A DNA stretch of 64,000 bases from Streptomyces melanogenes (GTDB taxonomy: Bacteria > Actinomycetota > Actinomycetes > Streptomycetales > Streptomycetaceae), in NCBI RefSeq assembly GCF_014649795.1, contig NZ_BMTS01000008.1:186001-250000 (forward strand), written 5' to 3'. The notes below the pieces were generated by a model. The model was not told where the DNA came from. It saw only the letters and a program-made list of their open reading frames with translations, and did not search any database. A program made the translations under genes and the position numbers. Positions 39,772 through 47,888 of the stretch are shown here, one piece after another (position 1 is the first letter of the stretch; each line of letters begins with the position of its first letter).

Positions 39772-40590
39772 ATGCCCCAGCCCGCTGCCTCATCGAAACG
39801 GCCGACCCGAACGTCCGCCACCCCCGACGCCCCGGAAAGTGCCGCCGGCAGCCGCGCGGCCGCCCAGCGGCTCAAAATGCGCCGCGAGCTGGCGGCCGCA
39901 GCAATGGAGCTCTTCTCGGCCAAGGGGTACGAGGCCACCACGGTCGACGAGATCGCGGCCCGCGCCGGGGTCGCCCGCCGCACCTTCTTCCGCCACTTCC
40001 GCTCCAAGGAAGAGGCGATCTTCCCCGACCACGACGACACCCTCGTACGGGCCGAGGCGGTGCTCAACGCCGCTCCCCCGCACGAGCATCCGCTGGACAC
40101 GGTGTGCCGGGGGATCAAGGAGGTCATGAAGATGTACGCCTCCTCCCCCTCGGTCTCCGTGGCGCGCTACAAGCTGACCCGCGAGGTGCCCACCCTGCGG
40201 GAGGCCGAGATCGCCTCGGTGGCCCGCTACGAGCGGCTCTTCACCCGCTATCTGCTCGGCCACTTCGACGAGCACGAGCACCACGCCGGGAACGACGACC
40301 CGCTGCTCGCGGAGGTGGCCGCCTCGGCGGTCGTCACCGCGCACAACCACGTGCTGCGGCGCTGGCTGCGGGCGGGCGGCCAGGGCGACGTGGAGGCCCA
40401 GCTCGACCACGCCTTCGCGATCGTCCGGGACACGTTCGGATCCGGGATCGGGGCGGGCCGCACCGCCGAGCCGAAGCCCGCCGCCGCGTCCGTCTCCACC
40501 AGCGACGAGGTGCTGGTCGCGGTGGCGCGCACGGACGCGCCGCTGGACGAGATCATGCAGTCGATCAAGAAGGCGCTCCGCCGGCGCTGA
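39772..40590 (+). CDS. TetR-family regulator of the ethylmalonyl-CoA cluster
   Basis: 272 residues from ATG at 39772; ATG at 39754, inside an inverted repeat, is also in frame, and neither has a clear Shine-Dalgarno. The DNA-binding domain is AAAAMELFSAKGYEATTVDE and IAARAGVARRTFFRHFRSKE. The ligand domain follows (TVCRGIKEVMKMYASSPSVS through AASAVVTAHNHVLRRWLRAG). A 60-residue C-terminal extension ending SIKKALRRR is longer than usual for TetR proteins. Sitting between the dehydrogenase and ccr, it probably controls this pathway in response to an acyl-CoA. A strong hairpin terminator follows it. Confidence 0.9.
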   Translation: MPQPAASSKRPTRTSATPDAPESAAGSRAAAQRLKMRRELAAAAMELFSAKGYEATTVDEIAARAGVARRTFFRHFRSKEEAIFPDHDDTLVRAEAVLNAAPPHEHPLDTVCRGIKEVMKMYASSPSVSVARYKLTREVPTLREAEIASVARYERLFTRYLLGHFDEHEHHAGNDDPLLAEVAASAVVTAHNHVLRRWLRAGGQGDVEAQLDHAFAIVRDTFGSGIGAGRTAEPKPAAASVSTSDEVLVAVARTDAPLDEIMQSIKKALRRR

Positions 40591-40602
40591 ACCGGTACGA
40601 CC

Positions 40603-40640
40603 CGCCGAAAGCCGCCCCACCAGGGCGGCTTTCGGCGTTT
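40603..40640 (+). terminator. Rho-independent-like terminator after TetR gene
   Basis: CGCCGAAAGCCGCCC (40603-40617) pairs perfectly with GGGCGGCTTTCGGCG (40623-40637) around a 5-base loop, followed by TTT. This isolates the dehydrogenase-TetR unit from the ccr operon. Confidence 0.9.
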
Positions 40641-40723
40641 CCGGAAGCGTTCACGGAGGCGTTTGCGGAAGCCTTCACGAACCGGAATCGATCGATCATC
40701 GCTCATCCGTGCAGGTCATTACG

Positions 40724-40739
40724 CAATTGAGAGAAATTG
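40724..40739. promoter_or_regulatory. CAATT-N6-AATTG inverted repeat upstream of ccr
   Basis: Perfect 5-bp arms in the AT-rich part of the leader, 256 bp before the ccr start. It may be an operator or part of the promoter. Confidence 0.4.
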
Positions 40740-40762
40740 TTGGCACGCGGTGTCTTGCCGAC

Positions 40763-40777
40763 TGGCACTGCGTGCCA
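40763..40777. promoter_or_regulatory. TGGCAC-TGC-GTGCCA palindrome upstream of ccr
   Basis: A perfect 6-bp-arm inverted repeat with a 3-base centre, 218 bp before ccr. A second half-site-like TTGGCACGC lies at 40740. It is a candidate regulator site for the ethylmalonyl-CoA operon. Confidence 0.5.
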
Positions 40778-40994
40778 TACGTTGATGTTGTCCGGGCGGC
40801 CGGCGTGCAGAGACCTTTCGTACGCCGGCTGTCCCCGCAAGCTTCCCCAGCGAGCGCGCCCGGACGCCTGCGTCACAGGCACCCTCCCGCGCCCACCAGG
40901 CGCCGCCGATCCCGTAGTACCGCCGAACCGACGGCACACCTCCACAGCAGCAGTCCCCTCAGCGTTCCCAACGCGCTTCGCCGGAGGCAACACC

Positions 40995-42332
40995 GTGAAG
41001 GAAATCCTGGACGCGATTCAGTCGCAGGACAGTACGGCCGCGGACATCGCGGCTCTGCCCATCCCCGAGTCGTACCGCGCGATCACCGTGCACAAGGACG
41101 AGACGGAGATGTTCACCGGGCTCGCCACCCGGGACAAGGACCCGCGCAAGTCGCTGCACCTCGACGAGGTGCCGGTCCCCGAACTGGGCCCCGGCGAGGC
41201 CCTGGTGGCCGTCATGGCCTCCTCGGTCAACTACAACTCGGTGTGGACGTCGATCTTCGAGCCGCTCTCGACGTTCGGCTTCCTGGAGCGCTACGGCAAG
41301 GTCAGCGAGCTCACCAAGCGCCACGACCTGCCGTACCACGTCATCGGTTCCGACCTGGCGGGCGTCGTCCTGCGCACCGGCCCCGGCGTCAACGCCTGGC
41401 GGCCCGGCGACGAGGTCGTGGCGCACTGCCTGTCGGTGGAGCTGGAGTCCTCCGACGGCCACAACGACACCATGCTCGACCCCGAGCAGCGCATCTGGGG
41501 CTTCGAGACCAACTTCGGCGGCCTCGCCGAGATCGCGCTGGTCAAGTCCAACCAGCTGATGCCCAAGCCCGCCCACCTGTCGTGGGAGGAGGCGGCGGCG
41601 CCCGGTCTGGTGAACTCCACCGCCTACCGCCAGCTCGTCTCGCGCAACGGCGCCGGCATGAAGCAGGGCGACAACGTCCTGATCTGGGGCGCGAGCGGTG
41701 GACTCGGCTCGTACGCCACGCAGTTCGCGCTGGCCGGAGGCGCCACGCCGATCTGTGTCGTCTCCAGCCCGGAGAAGGCGGACATCTGCCGCGCGATGGG
41801 CGCCGAGGCGGTCATCGACCGCAACGCCGAGGGGTACAGGTTCTGGAAGGACGAGCAGACCCAGGACCCGAAGGAGTGGAAGCGCTTCGGCAAGCGCATC
41901 CGCGAGCTGACCGGCGGCGAGGACATCGACATCGTCTTCGAGCACCCCGGCCGCGAGACCTTCGGCGCCAGTGTCTACGTCACCCGCAAGGGCGGCACCA
42001 TCACCACCTGCGCGTCCACCTCGGGCTACATGCACGAGTACGACAACCGCTACCTGTGGATGTCCCTGAAGCGCATCATCGGCTCGCACTTCGCCAACTA
42101 CCGCGAGGCGTGGGAGGCCAACCGCCTCATCGCCAAGGGCAAGATCCACCCCACCCTCTCCAAGGTCTACAGCCTCGAAGAGACCGGACAGGCCGCCTAC
42201 GACGTGCACCGCAACCTCCACCAGGGCAAGGTCGGCGTCCTCGCCCTCGCCCCGCGCGAAGGCCTCGGCGTCCGCGACCACGAACTCCGCGCCCAGCACC
42301 TCGACGCCATCAACCGCTTCCGCAACATCTGA
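40995..42332 (+). CDS. ccr: Crotonyl-CoA carboxylase/reductase
   Basis: 445 residues from GTG at 40995, with GGAGG 7 bases upstream. It is a medium-chain dehydrogenase/reductase with the CCR-specific N-terminus and SVNYNSVWTSIFEPLSTFGF. The NADPH site is LIWGASGGLGSYATQFALAG. The CO2/CoA pocket segments include FGGLAEIALVKSNQLMPKPA and the conserved GRETFGASVYVTRKGG. It reductively carboxylates crotonyl-CoA to (2S)-ethylmalonyl-CoA. This is the committing step of the ethylmalonyl-CoA pathway and a source of ethylmalonyl extender units for polyketides. It is the first gene of the operon, 15 bp before the mutase gene. Confidence 0.97.
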   Translation: MKEILDAIQSQDSTAADIAALPIPESYRAITVHKDETEMFTGLATRDKDPRKSLHLDEVPVPELGPGEALVAVMASSVNYNSVWTSIFEPLSTFGFLERYGKVSELTKRHDLPYHVIGSDLAGVVLRTGPGVNAWRPGDEVVAHCLSVELESSDGHNDTMLDPEQRIWGFETNFGGLAEIALVKSNQLMPKPAHLSWEEAAAPGLVNSTAYRQLVSRNGAGMKQGDNVLIWGASGGLGSYATQFALAGGATPICVVSSPEKADICRAMGAEAVIDRNAEGYRFWKDEQTQDPKEWKRFGKRIRELTGGEDIDIVFEHPGRETFGASVYVTRKGGTITTCASTSGYMHEYDNRYLWMSLKRIIGSHFANYREAWEANRLIAKGKIHPTLSKVYSLEETGQAAYDVHRNLHQGKVGVLALAPREGLGVRDHELRAQHLDAINRFRNI

Positions 42333-42346
42333 GCACGGAGCGACAT

Positions 42347-44359
42347 ATGACTGAGCGTCACAAGGACCGGCCCTGGCTCATGCGGACGTACGCCGGTCAC
42401 TCGACCGCCGAGGCGTCCAACGAGCTCTACCGGCGCAACCTCGCCAAGGGTCAGACCGGCCTGTCGGTCGCCTTCGACCTGCCCACGCAGACCGGCTACG
42501 ACCCGGACCACATCCTCGCCCGCGGCGAGGTGGGCCGGGTCGGGGTCCCGGTGTCCCATCTCGGTGACATGCGGCGGCTGTTCCAGGACATCCCCCTGGA
42601 GCAGATGAACACCTCGATGACCATCAACGCCACCGCGATGTGGCTGCTGGCCATGTACCAGGTGGTCGCCGAGGAGCAGGGCGCCGACATCACCCGGCTG
42701 CAGGGCACGACGCAGAACGACATCGTCAAGGAGTACCTGTCGCGCGGGACGCACGTCTTCCCGCCCGGTCCGTCGCTGCGGCTGACCACCGACATGATCA
42801 CGTACACGGTCAACCACATCCCCAAGTGGAACCCGATCAACATCTGCAGCTACCACCTCCAGGAGGCCGGGGCCACCCCGGTCCAGGAGATCTCGTACGC
42901 GATGTCCACCGCGATCGCCGTGCTCGACGCGGTGTTCGCGTCCGGGCAGGTGCCCGAGGAGCGCAAGGGCGAGGTGGTCGCGCGGATCTCCTTCTTCGTG
43001 AACGCGGGTGTCCGGTTCATCGAGGAGATGTGCAAGATGCGGGCGTTCGGCCGCATCTGGGACAAGGTGACGCGCGAGCGGTACGGCATCGAGGAAGCCA
43101 AGCAGCGTCGCTTCCGCTACGGCGTCCAGGTCAACTCGCTGGGTCTGACCGAGGCGCAGCCGGAGAACAACGTCCAGCGGATCGTCCTGGAGATGCTGGC
43201 CGTGACGCTGTCGAAGGACGCCCGCGCGCGGGCCGTCCAGCTGCCCGCCTGGAACGAGGCGCTCGGCCTGCCGCGCCCCTGGGACCAGCAGTGGTCGCTG
43301 CGCATCCAGCAGGTCCTCGCGCACGAGAGCGACCTGCTCGAGTACGAGGACATCTTCGCCGGGTCGCACGTCATCGAGGCCAAGGTGGACTCGCTGGTCG
43401 AGGAGTGCCTGGCCGAGATCGAGCGGATCCAGCAGATGGGCGGCGCGATGGCGGCCGTCGAGTCCGGCTACCTCAAGTCGCAGCTGGTCTCCTCGCACGC
43501 CGAGCGCCGGGCCCGTATCGAGGGCGGCGAGGAGAAGATCGTCGGCGTCAACTGCTACGAGTCGACCGAGCCCAACCCGCTCACCTCCGACCTGGACACC
43601 GCGATCATGACGGTGGACCCGGCGAACGAGGCGCGGGTGGTGGCCAAGCTGCACGAGTGGCGGGACAACCGGGACGAGACCCGGGCCTCGGAGGCGCTGG
43701 CCGCGCTGAAGAAGGCGGCCGCCGGGTCGGAGAACCTGATGGCCGCGACCCTGGAGTGCGTCCGCGCGGGCGTCACCACCGGCGAGTGGTCCTGGGCACT
43801 GCGCGACGTCTTCGGCGAGTTCCGGGCGCCGACCGGGGTCTCCTCGGCTCCGGTCGCGGTCCCGGCCGAGGCGGGCACACCGCTGGCGCTGGTCCGCGAG
43901 AAGGTGGTCCGCACGGCCGACGAGCTCGGCGCGGGCCGGCTGCGCCTCCTGGTGGGCAAGCCGGGCCTGGACGGGCACTCCAACGGCGCCGAGCAGATCG
44001 CCGTACGCGCGCGTGACGCCGGTTTCGAGGTGGTCTACCAGGGGATCCGGCTCACCCCCGAGCAGATCGTCAACGCCGCCCTGGCGGAGGATGTGCACTG
44101 CGTGGGCCTCTCGATCCTGTCCGGCTCGCACGCCGAGCTGGTCCCGGACGTGCTGGCGCGGCTGCGCGAGGCCGGCGCTCCCGACATCCCGGTGATCGTC
44201 GGGGGGATCATCCCGCCGGCCGACGCCGAGGAGCTGTGCAAGGCGGGTGTGGCCGCCGTATTCACCCCGAAGGACTTCGGTATCACGGAGATCATCGGCC
44301 GTATCGTCGACGAGATCCGGAAAGCGAACAAGCTCGACCCTCTGGAGGTCCCCGCATGA
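42347..44359 (+). CDS. ecm: Ethylmalonyl-CoA mutase (coenzyme B12)
   Basis: 670 residues from ATG at 42347 after GGAG. The single chain has the mutase barrel (AFDLPTQTGYDPDHILARGE; NTSMTINATAMWLLAMYQVV) and a C-terminal B12 domain with the base-off motif DGHSNG (Asp542, His544, Gly547) in KPGLDGHSNGAEQIAVRARD. It converts ethylmalonyl-CoA to methylsuccinyl-CoA. Being fused rather than split, and lying between ccr and the lyase gene, it fits ecm/MeaA rather than methylmalonyl-CoA mutase. The stop overlaps the next start (ATGA), indicating coupling. Confidence 0.96.
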   Translation: MTERHKDRPWLMRTYAGHSTAEASNELYRRNLAKGQTGLSVAFDLPTQTGYDPDHILARGEVGRVGVPVSHLGDMRRLFQDIPLEQMNTSMTINATAMWLLAMYQVVAEEQGADITRLQGTTQNDIVKEYLSRGTHVFPPGPSLRLTTDMITYTVNHIPKWNPINICSYHLQEAGATPVQEISYAMSTAIAVLDAVFASGQVPEERKGEVVARISFFVNAGVRFIEEMCKMRAFGRIWDKVTRERYGIEEAKQRRFRYGVQVNSLGLTEAQPENNVQRIVLEMLAVTLSKDARARAVQLPAWNEALGLPRPWDQQWSLRIQQVLAHESDLLEYEDIFAGSHVIEAKVDSLVEECLAEIERIQQMGGAMAAVESGYLKSQLVSSHAERRARIEGGEEKIVGVNCYESTEPNPLTSDLDTAIMTVDPANEARVVAKLHEWRDNRDETRASEALAALKKAAAGSENLMAATLECVRAGVTTGEWSWALRDVFGEFRAPTGVSSAPVAVPAEAGTPLALVREKVVRTADELGAGRLRLLVGKPGLDGHSNGAEQIAVRARDAGFEVVYQGIRLTPEQIVNAALAEDVHCVGLSILSGSHAELVPDVLARLREAGAPDIPVIVGGIIPPADAEELCKAGVAAVFTPKDFGITEIIGRIVDEIRKANKLDPLEVPA

Positions 44360-45321
44360 CCAGCTCTGTCAACCGTCTCCGGCCGCGCCGTTCGTGCCTG
44401 GCCGTCCCGGGCTCGAACCCGCGCTTCCTGGAGAAGGCGCAGGGCCTCCCCGCCGACCAGGTCTTCCTGGACCTGGAGGACGCCTGTGCGCCGCTCGCCA
44501 AGCCGGAGGCCCGGCACACCATCGTCAAGTTCCTGAACGAGGGCGACTGGACCGGCAAGACCCGGGTCGTCCGGGTCAACGACTGGACGACCGAGTGGAC
44601 GTACCGCGATGTCGTGACGGTCGTCGAGGGCGCGGGGCACAACCTCGACTGCATCATGCTGCCGAAGGTCCAGACCGCCCAGCAGATCGTGGCGCTCGAC
44701 CTCCTGCTGACCCAGATCGAGAAGACGATGGGCTTCGAGGTCGGCAAGATCGGCATCGAGGCGCAGATCGAGAACGCCCAGGGCCTGAACAACGTCAACG
44801 AGATCGCCACGGCCTCCCAGCGCGTCGAGACGATCATCTTCGGCCCGGCCGACTTCATGGCGTCGATCAACATGAAGTCGCTGGTCGTGGGCGAGCAGCC
44901 GCCCGGCTACCCGGCGGACGCCTACCACTACATCCTGATGAAGATCCTGATGGCCGCCCGCGCCAACAACCTCCAGGCGATCGACGGCCCCTACCTCCAG
45001 ATCAAGAACATCGACGGCTACAGGGCGGTCGCCCAGCGCGCCGCCGCCCTCGGCTTCGACGGCAAGTGGGTGCTGCACCCCGGCCAGGTCGAGGCGTCCA
45101 ACGAGGTCTTCTCGCCCTCGCAGGAGGACTACGACCACGCCGAGCTCATCCTCGACGCGTACGACTACTTCACCTCCGAGGCCGGCGGCAAGAAGGGCTC
45201 GGCGATGCTCGGCGACGAGATGATCGACGAGGCCAGCCGCAAGATGGCGCTGGTCATCTCGGGCAAGGGCCGGGCGGCCGGTATGCAACGCACGTCGAAG
45301 TTCGAGATCCCGGAGGCGTAA
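44356..45321 (+). CDS. mcl1: CitE-like L-malyl-CoA/beta-methylmalyl-CoA lyase
   Basis: 321 residues, starting in a 4-bp overlap with the mutase. RSCLAVPGSNPRFLEKAQGL and QVFLDLEDACAPLAKPEARH give the HpcH/HpaI-citrate lyase barrel with the catalytic Asp/Glu (DLEDA). IEAQIENAQGLNNVNEIATA and FGPADFMASINMKS provide the Mg-binding Glu and Asp. VLHPGQVEASNEVFSPSQED is the C-terminal lid. In this pathway it cleaves beta-methylmalyl-CoA to glyoxylate and propionyl-CoA, and may also cleave malyl-CoA. The next gene is 4 bp on. Confidence 0.94.
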   Translation: MTSSVNRLRPRRSCLAVPGSNPRFLEKAQGLPADQVFLDLEDACAPLAKPEARHTIVKFLNEGDWTGKTRVVRVNDWTTEWTYRDVVTVVEGAGHNLDCIMLPKVQTAQQIVALDLLLTQIEKTMGFEVGKIGIEAQIENAQGLNNVNEIATASQRVETIIFGPADFMASINMKSLVVGEQPPGYPADAYHYILMKILMAARANNLQAIDGPYLQIKNIDGYRAVAQRAAALGFDGKWVLHPGQVEASNEVFSPSQEDYDHAELILDAYDYFTSEAGGKKGSAMLGDEMIDEASRKMALVISGKGRAAGMQRTSKFEIPEA

Positions 45322-45325
45322 CACC

Positions 45326-45838
45326 ATGCAGTTCGGCCGCACCTACGAAGAGTTCACCGTCGGCGACGTGTACAAGCACTGGCCCGGGAAGACGGTGACG
45401 GAGTACGACGACCACCTGTTCTGTCTGCTCACCATGAACCACCACCCGCTCCACATGGACAGCAACTACGCGGAGAAGACGACCGACTTCGGCAAGAACG
45501 TCGTCGTGGGCAACTACATCTACTCGCTGCTGCTCGGCATGAGCGTGCCGGACGTGTCCGGCAAGGCGATCGCCAACCTGGAGGTGGAGTCGCTCAAGCA
45601 CGTGGCGCCGACCTTCCACGGCGACACCATCTACGGCGAGACGACGGTCCTGGACAAGACGCCCTCGAAGTCCAAGAACGACCGCGGGATCGTCTACGTA
45701 GAGACCAAGGGGTACAAGCAGGACGGCACCCTGGTGTGCGTGTTCCGCCGCAAGGTGATGGTCCCCACCGAGACGTACATCAAGGAGCGCGGCGGCGAGC
45801 AGCCCGGCCGCCCCGAGCTCAAGTCGCAGGAGAAGTAG
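45326..45838 (+). CDS. mch: MaoC-type mesaconyl-CoA hydratase
   Basis: 170 residues. The single hot-dog domain has the hydratase-2 region around LLTMNHHPLHMDSNYAEKTT (catalytic Asp/His pair) and NVVVGNYIYSLLLGMSV. The C-terminal half is DTIYGETTVLDKTPSKSKND and GIVYVETKGYKQDGTLVCVF. It should hydrate mesaconyl-C1-CoA to beta-methylmalyl-CoA. The Rhodobacter enzyme is about twice this length, so this protein is a single-domain form that probably dimerises. It is tightly packed, 4 bp after mcl1 and 2 bp before the dehydrogenase gene. Confidence 0.9.
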   Translation: MQFGRTYEEFTVGDVYKHWPGKTVTEYDDHLFCLLTMNHHPLHMDSNYAEKTTDFGKNVVVGNYIYSLLLGMSVPDVSGKAIANLEVESLKHVAPTFHGDTIYGETTVLDKTPSKSKNDRGIVYVETKGYKQDGTLVCVFRRKVMVPTETYIKERGGEQPGRPELKSQEK

Positions 45839-45840
45839 CC

Positions 45841-47046
45841 ATGGCCCGTCTCGCGCAGACCGCCGGTCTGACCGACGTCCAGCAGGAAATCCTGGCCACC
45901 GTCCGGGACTTCGTCGACAAGGAGATCATCCCGGTCGCGACCCAGCTGGAGCACAAGGACGAGTACCCGACGCAGATCGTCGAAGGCCTCAAGGAGCTCG
46001 GCCTGTTCGGGCTGATGATCCCCGAGGAGTACGGCGGTCTGGGCGAGTCGCTCCTGACGTACGCGCTCTGCGTCGAGGAGATCGCGCGCGGCTGGATGTC
46101 GGTCTCCGGCATCATCAACACGCACTTCATCGTGGCGTACATGCTCAAGCAGCACGGCACCCAGGAGCAGAAGGACACCTTCCTGCCCCGGATGGCGCTG
46201 GGCGAGGTGCGCGGCGCGTTCTCGATGTCGGAGCCCGCGCTCGGCTCGGATGTGTCGGCGATCACGTCCAAGGGCGTCCGGGACGGCGACGAGTACGTCC
46301 TGAACGGTCAGAAGATGTGGCTGACCAATGGCGGAACGTCATCGCTCGTGGCCGTTCTGTGCCGGAGTGACGAAGGACACCCCGAGGGCACCGCCCCCCA
46401 CAAGTCGATGACGACCTTCCTGGTGGAGAAGGAGCCCGGCTTCGGCGAGGTCCGGCCCGGTCTGACCATCCCCGGCAAGATCGACAAGATGGGTTACAAG
46501 GGCGTCGACACGACCGAACTCATCATGGACGGACTGCGCATTCCGGCCAATCGGGTCCTCGGCGGGGTCACCGGCCGAGGGTTTTACCAAATGATGGACG
46601 GAGTCGAGGTCGGCCGCGTCAACGTCGCGGCACGTGGTTGCGGCGTCGCTCAGCGTGCATTTGAGCTGGGTGTCTCGTATGCCCAGCAACGTCACACTTT
46701 CGGCAAGGCGATCGCCCAGCACCAGGCGATTCAGTTCAAGCTGGCCGAGATGGCTACCAAGGTCGAGGCTGCTCATGCCATGATGGTCAACGCAGCACGC
46801 AAAAAGGACTCCGGGGAACGAAACGACCTTGAAGCAGGGATGGCGAAGTACCTCGCCTCCGAATACTGCAAGGAAGTCGTGGAGGACGCCTTCCGTATCC
46901 ACGGTGGCTACGGCTTCTCGAAGGAGTACGAGATCGAGCGCCTGTACCGCGAGGCGCCGATGCTGCTCATCGGTGAAGGTACCGCCGAGATCCAAAAAAT
47001 GATCATTGGGCGTCGGCTTCTCGAAGAGTACCGATTCCAGGGTTGA
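45841..47046 (+). CDS. Acyl-CoA dehydrogenase, probable methylsuccinyl-CoA dehydrogenase
   Basis: 401 residues from ATG at 45841. GLFGLMIPEEYGGLGESLLT, GAFSMSEPALGSDVSAITSK (FAD/substrate signature) and MWLTNGG belong to the N-terminal and middle domains. YAQQRHTFGKAIAQHQAIQF and IHGGYGFSKEYEIERLYREA (with the C-terminal catalytic-base region) belong to the helical end. In this operon it should oxidise methylsuccinyl-CoA to mesaconyl-CoA. The second half uses many A/T-ending codons (TTT, CAA, AAA, CTT, ATT), unlike the first half and its neighbours. It is the last operon gene before a 185-bp gap. Confidence 0.93.
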   Translation: MARLAQTAGLTDVQQEILATVRDFVDKEIIPVATQLEHKDEYPTQIVEGLKELGLFGLMIPEEYGGLGESLLTYALCVEEIARGWMSVSGIINTHFIVAYMLKQHGTQEQKDTFLPRMALGEVRGAFSMSEPALGSDVSAITSKGVRDGDEYVLNGQKMWLTNGGTSSLVAVLCRSDEGHPEGTAPHKSMTTFLVEKEPGFGEVRPGLTIPGKIDKMGYKGVDTTELIMDGLRIPANRVLGGVTGRGFYQMMDGVEVGRVNVAARGCGVAQRAFELGVSYAQQRHTFGKAIAQHQAIQFKLAEMATKVEAAHAMMVNAARKKDSGERNDLEAGMAKYLASEYCKEVVEDAFRIHGGYGFSKEYEIERLYREAPMLLIGEGTAEIQKMIIGRRLLEEYRFQG

Positions 47047-47143
47047 TTGCCGCTTTTAGGTCGGTTCGGCCGCGAAGAACATCACACCCTGTAGGCGATT
47101 TCTGAGGGCTTCCGGCCGACCGACTCGGCTTCTGGCTTTCCCA

Positions 47144-47158
47144 GTTGCGGCTCGCAAC
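47144..47158. promoter_or_regulatory. GTTGCG-GCT-CGCAAC palindrome upstream of psd
   Basis: A perfect 6-bp-arm inverted repeat 73 bp before the psd start, in the 185-bp gap after the acyl-CoA dehydrogenase. It could be an operator or a small hairpin in the leader; no poly-T follows. Confidence 0.45.
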
Positions 47159-47231
47159 CGATAGCATCGCTGGTAAACCAGCCGCCGTCCCCCACTTGCC
47201 AGCGCGGCATCATCCGCTACGAAGGTCACAC

Positions 47232-47888
47232 ATGCCCCACAGCCAAACCTCTGCATCTCGCGACGGTTTCCTCCAGGGACGTCTTGCTCGCGGAGCATCG
47301 CCGTGGCTTCTGCCGACCGTCGCCACCGCAGCCCTCAGCCTCGCCCGCGCGCGCCGCTCCGGCGCCGCCAAGGCCGTGGCCGTGCCCGCCACCGCGCTCG
47401 CGGCGGGCATGCTGTGGTTCTTCCGCGACCCCGAGCGCGAGATCGCTACCGGGCGGGTCATCTCCCCCGCCGACGGCGTGGTGCAGAGCATCATGCCGTG
47501 GAAGGACGGACGCACCCGCGTCGCGATCTTCATGAGCCCGCTGAACGTCCACGTCAACCGCGCGCCCCTGGCCGGCACGGTGACGTCCGTCGAGCACGTG
47601 CCCGGCGGGTTCGTTCCGGCGTTCAACAAGGAGAGCGAGAACAACGAGCGCGTTGTCTGGCACTTCGACACCGAGCTCGGCGACATCGAGATGGTGCAGA
47701 TCGCGGGTGCGGTGGCGCGGCGGATCGTCCCCTACATCCCCCAGGGCACCAAGGTGGAGCAGGGCGAGCGGATCGGTCTCATCCGGTTCGGCTCCCGCGT
47801 CGACATCTATCTTCCGGAGGGGGTCGAGGTCGCTGTCGAGGTCGGGCAGAAGACCACTGCGGGGGTGACTCGAATTGACCGTGATTGA
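47232..47888 (+). CDS. psd: Phosphatidylserine decarboxylase, short (archaeal-type) form
   Basis: 218 residues from ATG at 47232; GAAGG lies 7 bases upstream. A membrane-associated N-terminal helix (VAVPATALAAGMLWFFRDPE) leads into ISPADGVVQSIMPWKDGRTR, FMSPLNVHVNRAPLAGTVTS and LIRFGSRVDIYLPEGVEV. The Gly-Ser (187-188) in FGSR is the self-cleavage site that makes the pyruvoyl cofactor, as in the PSD-A type with GS rather than LGST. It decarboxylates phosphatidylserine to phosphatidylethanolamine. The pssA start overlaps its end by 14 bp, so the two steps are coupled. Confidence 0.95.
   Translation: MPHSQTSASRDGFLQGRLARGASPWLLPTVATAALSLARARRSGAAKAVAVPATALAAGMLWFFRDPEREIATGRVISPADGVVQSIMPWKDGRTRVAIFMSPLNVHVNRAPLAGTVTSVEHVPGGFVPAFNKESENNERVVWHFDTELGDIEMVQIAGAVARRIVPYIPQGTKVEQGERIGLIRFGSRVDIYLPEGVEVAVEVGQKTTAGVTRIDRD

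Larger units (their letters stand above)
40641..40994. other. 354-bp promoter region of the ccr operon
   Basis: No gene is supported here. It contains a distinctly AT-richer stretch at 40716-40760 and two inverted repeats: CAATT-N6-AATTG (40724-40739) and TGGCACTGCGTGCCA (40763-40777). These mark the likely promoter/operator about 220-270 bp before ccr, leaving a long leader. An open frame running through it in the mutase frame is a shadow. Confidence 0.65.

Noticed and set aside
40740..40758. Sigma-54-like promoter (TGGCACG ... TTGC) upstream of ccr
   Set aside because: The GG-to-GC spacing is 13 instead of 10 bases, and streptomycetes are not known to carry sigma-54.
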